From IMG/VR virus record IMGVR_UViG_3300030329_004213, positions 1 through 36,611 of that record: a stretch of 36,611 nt of DNA; one strand, written 5' to 3'. Below, piece after piece: positions 22,837 to 30,597 of the stretch. This stretch comes from a virus. Positions within the stretch are counted from its first letter, which is position 1, and every line of letters starts with the position of its first letter. The notes beneath the pieces are model-generated. The model was not told where the DNA came from and did not search any database. It was given only the letters and a program-made list of their open reading frames with translations. Position numbers and translations under genes: made by a program.

Positions 22837-25203
22837 ATGGCTAAGATTTTACCAGAATCTTTTTATAAAGTTTACCAAGAGTTTGTTGACCCTGTGGCCA
22901 AGGTTGTAGCTCCTGGATATAAGCCTCGACCAACCTCTATAGATTTACAACCTTTACCAGAACCAGAACCAGAACGTCCAGCAGAGCTAACCCAGTTGCC
23001 ACCAGCTTCTGTTCAAGACAAGACTCGTGATTTTGTTCGTAATGTAATAAGCAAAGCAGGAGTACCACGTGACAAAGCACAAAGTGCTGCTAGGTATATT
23101 GTTGGCGATATTAATGCACCTTTAACACAAGGTGGTATTGGAGCTTTGGACTTTACTCCGGCTGGTTTATTGTTTGCTGGTCAACAAGCATACCGAGATT
23201 TAAAAGAAATAGATCCTAAAGTGGATCCGATTTATTCACCTATTTTACCAATGGCTGATTTAGGGTTGTCGGCTGTCGAAGCAACTGTGCTGGGTAAGCC
23301 AATGGTTACAGCTCTGAAAAACCCTGCTGTAAAAGAGTTTGCAAAAAATTTATCAGAAAAACTCAAACCAACAGAATTAAAAGGTCCACTGTCACAATTA
23401 TCACGATTGAATCAACTTAACATAGTTCCTGGTGGTCCCAAAGGTGCTTTAACTAATTTGCCTTACCAAGACCAAGAAGGATTTTACAGCGTTGTACAGG
23501 AAACAATCCCGTTAATTAAACGTGGTAAGGGGACTGGGCAAGATTTTGTTAATGAGATGAGGTCGCAGGCTGTAAAACAAGGTTATCCTGTAAAGTCCTT
23601 CAATAATGAAATAAAAGCAATGGATCTAAATTTAGATTCTGAATTTACTAAAGAAAAATTTGCACAGCATCTTAATGATAAGAGATTTACGGTTAATGTT
23701 GTTGAAAACAGAGATATCGACGAAATCGAAGACCGAAACCAGCTTGAATTTGATCTTGACCGTGGAAAGCCAGGAGAAACTGCGATAATGATTCATGGTG
23801 AGCACGTCCTTACTATGGTCCGAGAGCGTGACCCCTCCAACCCCATGGACCGAAAGTATTATATAAAAACGACGGATGGGGAGCAATTGACAGATTTCAC
23901 TGCAAGCACTTTAGCAGAAGCTGGAGTCCAAGCAAGAATGTTTTTAGACAGAAAAGGGTACACGGATGGTGCCGCATCAACAGGATTAAAGTGGATGGAT
24001 GAGCATGCTTTGTCTGATCTGGTAGAGATTGATGAAGAAGAATATATGATGCCACCACAGCAAAATAGAAGAGAATTTTTAATAACTTCTCCTGAAGTTG
24101 GAGAATTTAAAAAAGGTCATTTTAACAAACCAAAGGATACTGTGGTGGCGAGTGTGATGGCTTCTGACTGGAATGCTCCTGTTAAAACAGCAGACGACAG
24201 TATTTCGCCAAACGCTACAATTTTATACGGTGATGAGCTGCAATCGGATCATGCAATGGCAAACAGCAGACGACAGCAAAGAACAAAAATTATGGAAGGA
24301 GATGTGTTCCCGTTGTTAGATGACCTTGAATATTTGGCAGAGGCATTTGAAATGTTAGGCGTAGATGCTCGCCACCACTCAAATTATCGAAAAGGAATTT
24401 TATATGCTGCGAAAAAAATTAAAAATGCGAGTATGGCGGAATCAAATCCTTCTGCACCATATTATACTGCTATGTTTGCCGATGACGTATCAGATGCAAT
24501 TACGCATATGATACGAAGTCTGAATGAAATTGTTTTGTCTGGAGATCAGATTGATGAGGTTTTAAAAAATCCAAGATTGAAGTCTATTATTTATGGCGAC
24601 AGCAAACTAACTCCTGACTCCTACGATCACAGAACCTTTCCCACGCTCGTTGGCTCGGCTGATTACACCAACAAGAATAGTTTAGCTGAGAAATTATCTT
24701 CTGCTGCAGCAAAACTAACTCAAATAGGAAGTGTGCACACAAAACCGAACTCCGATGTTCCCAATCCTTGGCAAGATACTTGGCACGAGTTGGCGTTGAA
24801 GAAACTTATGAGACAAGCAGTCGATGAAGGCTATACTTATGTCATGGTTCCTAAATCAGAAACTTTAGTTACAAAATGGAGTCCAGGTCCAGCAACAAAA
24901 GAAGCTCCCCAAGGAGCTTACAGAAAAATGTATCAAACGGTTTATGATCGTAAAATCCCTAGTGTTTTACAAAAGTATGCTAAAAAATATAATAGTGAAT
25001 TAACGGATGGGGAGATTGGGAGAGCTGATTTTGGAGACGAGCCAGGAATGGATGAATCAAACCTTCCGGTAACTCTGATTAGAATTACTCCAGAGATGAA
25101 AAAAGCTGTTAAGCAAGGACAACCCTTATTTAATATTGCTGTGGGAACCGCAGCAGGTGCTGGAGCTTTATCGACACTAGATCAAGAGGAGCCAGCTCAA
25201 TAA
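22837..25203 (+). CDS. Large polyvalent-type phage protein
   Basis: A 788-residue protein (ATG 22837; an in-frame TTG lies just before it). A region near 216-241 reads FYSVVQETIPLIKRGKG..FVNEM, like the polyvalent unit with a FYSxLxxxI helix and a WL-type helix. Around 427-475 comes GHFNKPKDTVVASVMASDW and LYGDELQSDH, the ExQSDW-like pair. Near 645-670 is WQDTWHELALKKLMRQAVDEG, and near 750-765 ITPEMKKAVKQGQPLFN. These blocks in this order match large phage polyvalent proteins (Pelagibacter phages and others); I know no firm function. The N-terminus is proline-rich. The C-terminus is a glycine-alanine tail then acidic residues. Probably ejected with the DNA. Confidence 0.75.
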   Translation: MAKILPESFYKVYQEFVDPVAKVVAPGYKPRPTSIDLQPLPEPEPERPAELTQLPPASVQDKTRDFVRNVISKAGVPRDKAQSAARYIVGDINAPLTQGGIGALDFTPAGLLFAGQQAYRDLKEIDPKVDPIYSPILPMADLGLSAVEATVLGKPMVTALKNPAVKEFAKNLSEKLKPTELKGPLSQLSRLNQLNIVPGGPKGALTNLPYQDQEGFYSVVQETIPLIKRGKGTGQDFVNEMRSQAVKQGYPVKSFNNEIKAMDLNLDSEFTKEKFAQHLNDKRFTVNVVENRDIDEIEDRNQLEFDLDRGKPGETAIMIHGEHVLTMVRERDPSNPMDRKYYIKTTDGEQLTDFTASTLAEAGVQARMFLDRKGYTDGAASTGLKWMDEHALSDLVEIDEEEYMMPPQQNRREFLITSPEVGEFKKGHFNKPKDTVVASVMASDWNAPVKTADDSISPNATILYGDELQSDHAMANSRRQQRTKIMEGDVFPLLDDLEYLAEAFEMLGVDARHHSNYRKGILYAAKKIKNASMAESNPSAPYYTAMFADDVSDAITHMIRSLNEIVLSGDQIDEVLKNPRLKSIIYGDSKLTPDSYDHRTFPTLVGSADYTNKNSLAEKLSSAAAKLTQIGSVHTKPNSDVPNPWQDTWHELALKKLMRQAVDEGYTYVMVPKSETLVTKWSPGPATKEAPQGAYRKMYQTVYDRKIPSVLQKYAKKYNSELTDGEIGRADFGDEPGMDESNLPVTLIRITPEMKKAVKQGQPLFNIAVGTAAGAGALSTLDQEEPAQ

Positions 25204-25955
25204 TGGCAAGAGTTACCAGAGCAATGAAGTTGCTTGCAACCCGACCAGAGCTGGGTAATTTCTTAGAGTCTATAAAGAATAAAGCTGATAAAAAGTTGGC
25301 TGAAAAGTACATAGATCCTCGTTTACAGCGTTTTATAGATGAGAATCCGGAGCTGGTAGATGTTTACGAACCCCAACAGCTTTACGATGCTTTTACTCCA
25401 ACAGTCACTCCAGAAGGCACAGTTGTACCATCACAAGTTGTTACCATCGCTCCGTCAGATTTTAGAAAACTCGCAATGCCTTTACCAGAGTCTGATCAGG
25501 CAAAAATGGACAATGCGTTGAGTATGATCGGTCAGGAAAGGCAAAAATATTTACTAGACTATATGCCTTTTTTGCGTTACAGTGTAACTCCTGAAGCACC
25601 AGCAGTTTACATTAAAGGGCATCAAGGTCGCCATCGCACTCGAGCCATGAGTGAGTTGGGTTATCCTTATGGTGTTTTTAAAATGAATCCTGATCAGAGA
25701 TTTATTGATTTTGAAGACCGATCAGCGAGAGATAAATTTTACCAATTACAAGAAAAGTTAAAAGACCTGCCTGTTGATACTCCTGTTTACGGTGAAAGGA
25801 TGCAGGCTTTGGACTTTGAGGATGCTATGGATCTGAACGAGTACAATCAAGCCATGGATAAAATATCTGAAGAACCACCTGTTGGTGTTTTAGGCCAGCT
25901 GATGAAAATTTTTGGCGTTGGTGGTTTAGGTGTTGGATTAACAAAAGACGAATAA
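25203..25955 (+). CDS. ParB-like nuclease-fold protein
   Basis: A 250-residue protein. The start MARVTRAMKLLATRPELG is basic and amphipathic. Residues about 139-153 are GHQGRHRTRAMSELG, matching the GxHxGRHR-type box II of ParB/Srx-like domains, after VYIK. The segment SDFRKLAMPLPESDQAKMD resembles the box I region (an L-x-P segment). Some ParB-like phage proteins are DNases; whether this one cuts is untested. The end, MKIFGVGGLGVGLTKDE, is glycine-rich with an acidic tail, like the two genes before it. It overlaps the polyvalent gene start-stop by one base. Confidence 0.75.
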   Translation: MARVTRAMKLLATRPELGNFLESIKNKADKKLAEKYIDPRLQRFIDENPELVDVYEPQQLYDAFTPTVTPEGTVVPSQVVTIAPSDFRKLAMPLPESDQAKMDNALSMIGQERQKYLLDYMPFLRYSVTPEAPAVYIKGHQGRHRTRAMSELGYPYGVFKMNPDQRFIDFEDRSARDKFYQLQEKLKDLPVDTPVYGERMQALDFEDAMDLNEYNQAMDKISEEPPVGVLGQLMKIFGVGGLGVGLTKDE

Positions 25956-25977
25956 TTTATAGAAAGTAATATATAAT

Positions 25978-26106
25978 ATGAACCGTAGTCAATTTTCATC
26001 ATTAATATCGAAAGGAAGTAAAATGAAATATGGAAATATGAAAAAAAAGAAGCCAATGAAAAAGATGGTTAAAAAGCCAATGAGGAAAAAAGGTGGAAAA
26101 TACTAA
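25978..26106 (+). CDS. Very basic 42-residue protein
   Basis: ATG 25978 opens MNRSQFSSLISKGSKMKYGN and ends MVKKPMRKKGGKY, mostly lysine, methionine and arginine. An internal ATG 26023 has a better ribosome site (GAAAGGA). I recognise the N-terminal MNRSQF...KGxKMKxGN form from marine phage genomes. Probably nucleic-acid-binding or structural. Either start is possible. Confidence 0.7.
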   Translation: MNRSQFSSLISKGSKMKYGNMKKKKPMKKMVKKPMRKKGGKY

Positions 26107-26233
26107 TAATGACGTTGTTGAAGTTCATGTGACAGGAGTTTCCATCTCCGGAAAGGTAAACAATGACACTAACGGAAGTGATGAGGAAGGCGAAACAGAA
26201 GCTCCAGGAACAGAAAACAACGATAGCAAATGA
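26093..26233 (+). CDS. Possible overlapping small acidic ORF
   Basis: A 46-residue frame from GTG 26093 with VVEVHVTGVSISGKVNN followed by an acidic tail (GSDEEGETEAPGTE). It overlaps the next gene by 71 bases in another frame. GAGGAAAAAAG precedes the start. Both frames cannot both be under strong constraint by chance, so one may be spurious. Confidence 0.3.
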   Translation: MENTNNDVVEVHVTGVSISGKVNNDTNGSDEEGETEAPGTENNDSK

Positions 26234-26360
26234 TATGGTATCAGGACGTATGACGGATTTTAATGGTTATACGAGAAACGTCGGGGTGGCAGAAGGCTTA
26301 CAACAGGCTTGTGACATTATTGACGAATTTATTAAAAAACTAGACGAAGAGGATGAATAA
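26163..26360 (+). CDS. Small hypothetical head-region protein
   Basis: A 65-residue protein: MTLTEVMRKAKQKLQEQKTT, then MVSGRMTDFNGYTRNVGVAEGL, then ACDIIDEFIKKLDEEDE. Helical; the middle YxxxxGVxEGLxxACDIID segment resembles small phage head-completion-region proteins of unknown function. GGAAAGG precedes ATG. Placed just before the co-chaperonin gene; its last bases adjoin that start. Confidence 0.65.
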   Translation: MTLTEVMRKAKQKLQEQKTTIANDMVSGRMTDFNGYTRNVGVAEGLQQACDIIDEFIKKLDEEDE

Positions 26361-26361
26361 C

Positions 26362-26718
26362 ATGTCTCATCAACATGATTTACCAGTACCAATGGGCTGG
26401 AAAATTTTAGTAAAGCCCAATGAACCAAAAAAACATACCCAAGGTGGTATTGTGATCCCAACCAAAGCAATCGAAGCAGAAGAGTATCTAACAGCACATG
26501 GTACAATTTTAGCTATGGGTGATTTAGCTTATAGAGAAAGAGATACAGGTGCAGTTTGGAAATCTCGTAATTTTCCAAAAGTTGGTGATGATATTACTTA
26601 TGGCAAATATTCAGGTCAGAAACTTATTGTTAATGGCCAGAAAATGCTTTTATTAAACGATGACGAGGTCACTTCTATCCTTCCCGAAGGAGCTGAAATA
26701 ACCTCTTATATTAATTAG
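26362..26718 (+). CDS. GroES-like co-chaperonin
   Basis: A 118-residue Cpn10-like protein. MGWKILVKPNEPKKHTQGGIVIP has the beta-strand then mobile-loop pattern (GGI-V-I-P), followed by A-x-G-x-I-L-A-M-G, VGDDITYGKYSGQKL and NGQKMLLLNDDEVTSIL, the GroES barrel endings. It has the usual phage insertion RERDTGAVWKSRNF. It should form a heptameric lid for host GroEL, as T4 gp31 does for its capsid protein. ATG 26362 follows the previous stop by one base. An upstream ATG at 26353 is in frame but sits too close to its ribosome site. It lies directly ahead of the scaffold and capsid genes. Confidence 0.88.
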   Translation: MSHQHDLPVPMGWKILVKPNEPKKHTQGGIVIPTKAIEAEEYLTAHGTILAMGDLAYRERDTGAVWKSRNFPKVGDDITYGKYSGQKLIVNGQKMLLLNDDEVTSILPEGAEITSYIN

Positions 26719-26727
26719 GAGATTGTT

Positions 26728-27615
26728 ATGGCTGAAGATCAGATAAAAGAAATAGAACAGGAAATAGACAGTAAGGTTGCAGAACAAAAAAATTCAGAAG
26801 AGGATTTTCAGATTGAAATTACCGATGCTGAAGAGCAAAAGCCTGAACAAAAAGTGGAGCAAGAAACGACTGAAGAGCAATATGGAGCAAAGGTACAAAA
26901 AAGAATTAAAAAATTAATATCAGAGCGTAAAGCTGCTGAGCAACAGACTGCTGAACTCCAGCAACAATACTCTCAGTTGCAGGCTAGACTAGATCGTTTA
27001 GAAAAAGGCACTCAGCACCAAGCCGAAAACAACTTTCAAAAACGCTACCAAGAAACCAGATCAGCACTAACTAAGGCTGTAGAGGAGGGTGACACAGAAG
27101 CTCAAGTTAATTTTTCAGAGCAGTTGGCTGACATGAGAGCTGCGATTAGAGTTAACGAGTTGCAGAAATCACAAATTACACAACAACAGCAACCTCCTGC
27201 TCAACCAAGATCTAACGAACCAGCACCTCCACAGAAAGCAATGAGCTGGTGGCGAGAAAATGAATGGTTCAACTCTGCAGGTTTTGAGAAAGAAACTGCT
27301 GCTGCAAGAGCCATAGACGTTCAATTAGACCTGGAAGGTTTGGATAAAAATTCCTCCGAATATTACGAAGAATTAAATAATCGTTTACGAAAAATATATC
27401 CAGAGTTAATATATCCTAAAGAAACACCAAAGCGAGCAAAAAGTAGACCGCCTGTTGCACCCACTGCTGGTGGCTCAGCTGGTGTTTATAAAGGTAACAG
27501 AGTTCGTTTAACGCAGGATCAACTTAGGATGGCCAGAGAGCTTGGTATAACAGATCAGGATGCTTTAAAAAAATATGAAGCAGAAGTTAGAAATCAATCA
27601 AGGAGGAACAACTAA
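26728..27615 (+). CDS. Scaffolding protein (probable)
   Basis: A 295-residue protein directed at procapsid assembly. The N-terminal 60 residues are acidic, then a long coiled coil (KVQKRIKKLISERKAAEQQT, EKGTQHQAEN) runs to about 140, then a Gln/Pro-rich linker (QQQQPPAQPRSNEPAPP), a WWRENEWFN block and a basic C-terminal region with LTQDQLRMARELGITDQDALKKYE, which could bind the coat protein. This is the standard layout of short-tailed phage scaffolds; identification rests on layout and position. AGGAG precedes the start. It overlaps the next gene by one base. Confidence 0.78.
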   Translation: MAEDQIKEIEQEIDSKVAEQKNSEEDFQIEITDAEEQKPEQKVEQETTEEQYGAKVQKRIKKLISERKAAEQQTAELQQQYSQLQARLDRLEKGTQHQAENNFQKRYQETRSALTKAVEEGDTEAQVNFSEQLADMRAAIRVNELQKSQITQQQQPPAQPRSNEPAPPQKAMSWWRENEWFNSAGFEKETAAARAIDVQLDLEGLDKNSSEYYEELNNRLRKIYPELIYPKETPKRAKSRPPVAPTAGGSAGVYKGNRVRLTQDQLRMARELGITDQDALKKYEAEVRNQSRRNN

Positions 27616-28094
27616 TGGCTAGACGAAATGTAAGAGCGAACGAAACTAGAAAAGACATACGAGTAGAAGAGGCTCGGCAGGAAACTGCATGGAAACCACC
27701 CTCTTTATTGGATGCTCCTGAACCTCGACAAGGAATGGTCCAAAGGTGGATTGCTACCTCGATTCAAGGTAAAGAAACTCCAGACAACGTGTATAAACGT
27801 ATGCGTGCAGGCTGGAACCCACGTCCCTCGGACACAGTGAGTGATAAGAGATACCCAACTATTAATCACGGTCAATGGGCAGGTTGTATTGGTGTTGAAG
27901 GAATGTTGCTGTGCGAAATGCCTGTGGAAAAACACAGAGCAATGAAAGACTATTACTCCGGTAAAAACGCAGAGCAAAATGAGTCCGTCGCCAACGATCT
28001 GGAAAAATTGGGAAGACGCTCGGGGTTGCCAATATCGCAAGATAGGCAAACAACAACGAGTCGTGGTCAAGATGTATCGATCATGAATGATTAA
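27615..28094 (+). CDS. Conserved head-module protein
   Basis: A 159-residue protein: MARRNVRANETRKDIRVEEARQETAWKPPSLLDAPEPRQGM, then RWIATSIQGKETPDNVYKRM, then INHGQWAGCIGVEGMLLCEM, then a long helical region and PISQDRQTT. The same order occurs in other marine short-tailed phages between scaffold and capsid; function not known to me, but a second scaffold or a head component fits. It shares a single base with the scaffold gene (TAATG). Confidence 0.7.
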   Translation: MARRNVRANETRKDIRVEEARQETAWKPPSLLDAPEPRQGMVQRWIATSIQGKETPDNVYKRMRAGWNPRPSDTVSDKRYPTINHGQWAGCIGVEGMLLCEMPVEKHRAMKDYYSGKNAEQNESVANDLEKLGRRSGLPISQDRQTTTSRGQDVSIMND

Positions 28095-28119
28095 TTTATT
28101 GCTTTAGGAGAAAAAAGTA

Positions 28120-28671
28120 ATGGCAAATGTAGACGCAGCATTTGGTTTCGTACCAGTACGAACCATGAGTGGATTTGCCCCAAGAGCCAATAAATACACC
28201 ATTGCATCAGGTTTAGCAGAAAACATTTTTACAGGTGATTTGTGTATTATTGATGCGAATGGCCAAGTTACACCTCACACCGCAACAGAGGTTAATAACA
28301 TTGGAGTATTTGGTGGGGTAAGTTACACCGCATCCGATGGTAGTTATGTATACAGTCAGTATTGGCCATCAGGCACAACAGCTACTGACATAATTGCTTA
28401 TATTTATGACGACCCATATACTGTATTTAAAGTACAATCAGCTGGCAGTCCAGCACAAACTAATATTGGTAACTGTGCAGACGTAGTGGCAGGAACTGGT
28501 TCTACTACAACAGGGATATCGGGTTTTGAGATTTCAGGAACAATGGCTAATAGTGCAGCAACAGCTAAAATTATTGCTTTGTATGATGCTCCTGAAAATT
28601 CTTTTGGAACCAACGCTGTCATGGAAGTGCTTATAAACGAGCATCTTCTAAAAGACAGTGCTGGCATTTAA
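28120..28671 (+). CDS. Capsid decoration or accessory structural protein (probable)
   Basis: A 183-residue protein rich in Ala, Gly, Thr and Ser, with the beta-strand pattern of capsid-decorating proteins: MANVDAAFGFVPVRTMSGF, YTIASGLAENIFTGDL, GVFGGVSYTASDG, DDPYTVFKVQSAG, GFEISGTMANSAATAKIIALYD. Position directly before the coat protein gene supports a head role. No signal peptide. AGGAG lies nine bases before ATG. I do not know a named family with certainty. Confidence 0.68.
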   Translation: MANVDAAFGFVPVRTMSGFAPRANKYTIASGLAENIFTGDLCIIDANGQVTPHTATEVNNIGVFGGVSYTASDGSYVYSQYWPSGTTATDIIAYIYDDPYTVFKVQSAGSPAQTNIGNCADVVAGTGSTTTGISGFEISGTMANSAATAKIIALYDAPENSFGTNAVMEVLINEHLLKDSAGI

Positions 28672-28687
28672 TAGGAGGGTATAAACA

Positions 28688-29596
28688 ATGGCAATGAATA
28701 GAGCTCAATTTGCTAAAATGCTCGAGCCAGGATTGAACACCCTCTTCGGTCTTGAGTATGATAGTTATCCACCAGAGCACGCTCCGGTGTTCGAAGCCAA
28801 TAGCTCAAACAGAGCATTTGAAGAAGATGTTTTGTTAGAGGGGTTTGGTAATGCTCCGGTTAAGAATGAAGGTGCTGCTATATCATATGATACTGCAAGC
28901 CAGCAATGGACTGCACGCTATCAGCATGAAACAATCGCTTTAGCTTTCAGTATAACAGAAGAGGCAGAAGAGGATGGCCAGTATGGATCGATTGCTTCTC
29001 GTTACACAAAAGCATTAGCACGTTCAATGGCAGCAACTAAAGAAATTAAAGCAGCAAATATTCTTAACAATGCAACAACTGCTGGCTTTACAGGTGGTGA
29101 TGGGGTGACTCTTTTAAGCACATCTCATCCAACTCGTAACGGGAACCAAAGTAACACATTGGCTACTGCTGCAGACCTTTCCGAAACTTCACTAGAGTCT
29201 ATTCTTATTCAGATTGCTGATATGAAAGACGATCGTGGACTTAGGGTTGCTGCACAAGGCACAATGTTAATTGTCCCAACTGCTTACACTTTTGTGGCAG
29301 AAAGGTTACTAGAGTCACAGCTTAGAACAGGCACAGCTGATAACGACATCAATGCTATTAGGTCTGGTGGTTACTTACCACAAGGCTACCATATTATGCG
29401 TAGACTTTCAGACTCGGATGCATTCTTCGTCAAAACTGATGTTCCTGATGGCTTAAAAATGTTCCAACGTTCTCCTCTTAAAAAGGGCATGGAAGGTGAC
29501 TTTGAAACAGGGAATGTACGCTATAAAGTGCGTGAAAGATATTCTTTCGGGTTTACTGATTGGCGTGGACTTTTTGGTTCCGAAGGAGCTGCATAA
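28688..29596 (+). CDS. Major capsid protein (gpT-like, HK97 fold)
   Basis: A 302-residue coat protein, building the icosahedral head. MNRAQFAKMLEPGLNTLFGLEYDSYPPE, AFEEDVLLEGFGNAPVKNEG, QHETIALAFSITEEAEEDG, LIVPTAYTFVAERLLES and VRERYSFGFTDWRGLFGSEG match the gpT-like coat proteins related to phage Mu, including the E-loop-like and A-domain regions. No N-terminal scaffold fusion is present, consistent with a separate scaffold gene. AGGAGGG precedes the start. It is followed directly by a strong hairpin. Confidence 0.92.
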   Translation: MAMNRAQFAKMLEPGLNTLFGLEYDSYPPEHAPVFEANSSNRAFEEDVLLEGFGNAPVKNEGAAISYDTASQQWTARYQHETIALAFSITEEAEEDGQYGSIASRYTKALARSMAATKEIKAANILNNATTAGFTGGDGVTLLSTSHPTRNGNQSNTLATAADLSETSLESILIQIADMKDDRGLRVAAQGTMLIVPTAYTFVAERLLESQLRTGTADNDINAIRSGGYLPQGYHIMRRLSDSDAFFVKTDVPDGLKMFQRSPLKKGMEGDFETGNVRYKVRERYSFGFTDWRGLFGSEGAA

Positions 29597-29601
29597 CAAA
29601 A

Positions 29602-29631
29602 TAAGGGGAAAGGCAATAGCCTTTCCCCTTA
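29602..29631 (+). terminator. Strong hairpin after the major capsid gene
   Basis: TAAGGGGAAAGGC (29602-29614), loop AATA, then the complementary GCCTTTCCCCTTA (29619-29631). The 13-bp stem is perfect but no strong T-run follows (ATCTTT), so it may work partly as a terminator or as an RNA-stabilising end that leaves the capsid message most abundant. Bases 29632-29685 hold no gene. Confidence 0.75.
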
Positions 29632-29685
29632 ATCTTTAACTTCTGACAGCGTAAAGCTGACAATAGCCAAGACAGGAGATTAATT

Positions 29686-30168
29686 ATGGCTAATACTACA
29701 TTCACAGGACCAGTGCGGTCCAAAGATGGTTTCGATGCCATCATAACTAACAGCACAACAGGAGCTGTTACTAATACAATGTCTATGGAAACCTATGTGG
29801 CAACTGTAACCGTTGCTGACGGTGATACCACAGGCAAAGAATCTGCTATTGGTATTCCTTCTAATTTTATCCCAATGGGTGTAATGATAGCTGTTACTGG
29901 AGCTGCATCTAATGCTGTTAATTTACAAGACATAGGCACAGATGCCGATACGGATGGATTTGTAGACGGTATTTCAGCTGCAGTAAACTCAGTGGGATTT
30001 AAAGGGTTTTTCCCTTGCAATGGCGTTTTAGGAATGTCTGGAGGAGCTACTACAGCAGCCACTGCCACAGCAGATGAGGTTGAGATTGTTCTCTCTGGAG
30101 ATCCCGGAGCAGATACTACTGTTGTTATGAAATTCTTTGGGCTATCTAGTTCTTCTGACGCTTCTTAG
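29686..30168 (+). CDS. Structural protein, Ig-like or beta-rich
   Basis: A 160-residue protein with the Gly/Ala/Thr/Ser profile of phage beta-sandwich structural proteins: MANTTFTGPVRSKDG, AVTNTMSMETYVATVTVADG, TDADTDGFVDGISAAVNSVG, GDPGADTTVVMKFFGL. No enzymatic motif. A GACAGGAG ribosome site precedes ATG. Likely head-tail or decoration component given the capsid and tail-adaptor neighbours. Confidence 0.65.
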   Translation: MANTTFTGPVRSKDGFDAIITNSTTGAVTNTMSMETYVATVTVADGDTTGKESAIGIPSNFIPMGVMIAVTGAASNAVNLQDIGTDADTDGFVDGISAAVNSVGFKGFFPCNGVLGMSGGATTAATATADEVEIVLSGDPGADTTVVMKFFGLSSSSDAS

Positions 30169-30183
30169 TAAGGAGGATAGATT

Positions 30184-30597
30184 ATGGCAGACATTACAAC
30201 ATCAACTAAAATATCAGAAAGCACTCGTGAGGTCGTTTACGCTTTTCAGTATCAATATGTTGACACAGGTAATGAAAGTGCTGTGCTTAAAATAGATGTA
30301 TCTGGGTTAAGTAATAGTGCAGATGGTAGTGCTTGCACAGGAGTTCGGATAGCAGAAATATGGTGGGTTATATCCGCAATGACTGTAGAGGTGTTGGCTG
30401 ACGCAGACACAGACGTTATTATGTTGCATTTAACAGAAGGGCAAAGCGGTTACCAAAACTTTTCTACATTAGGAGGGTTGCCTACGAGCTCTGGTTATGG
30501 AACTAATGGTACAGGCGATATAAAATTTACCACTACTGGTGCAGGTGCAACAGGTGATGCTTACCAAGTTGTTATCCGAGCAATAAAGCAATACTAA
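30184..30597 (+). CDS. Structural protein, beta-rich
   Basis: A 137-residue protein with a strand-rich pattern: STREVVYAFQYQYVDTGNES, LKIDVSGLSN, GVRIAEIWWVISAMTVEVLAD, DVIMLHLTEGQSGYQNFS and a Gly-rich C-terminus. AAGGAGG precedes ATG. Overlaps the next gene by one base (TAATG). I recognise it as a common marine phage structural type but cannot name it. Confidence 0.65.
   Translation: MADITTSTKISESTREVVYAFQYQYVDTGNESAVLKIDVSGLSNSADGSACTGVRIAEIWWVISAMTVEVLADADTDVIMLHLTEGQSGYQNFSTLGGLPTSSGYGTNGTGDIKFTTTGAGATGDAYQVVIRAIKQY

Noticed and set aside
24070-24096. RREFL near residue 411 of the polyvalent protein as another Tat motif
   Set aside because: It is in the middle of a long protein and is followed by polar residues, so it cannot be a signal. 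The likeness to the paralogue leaders is probably chance.
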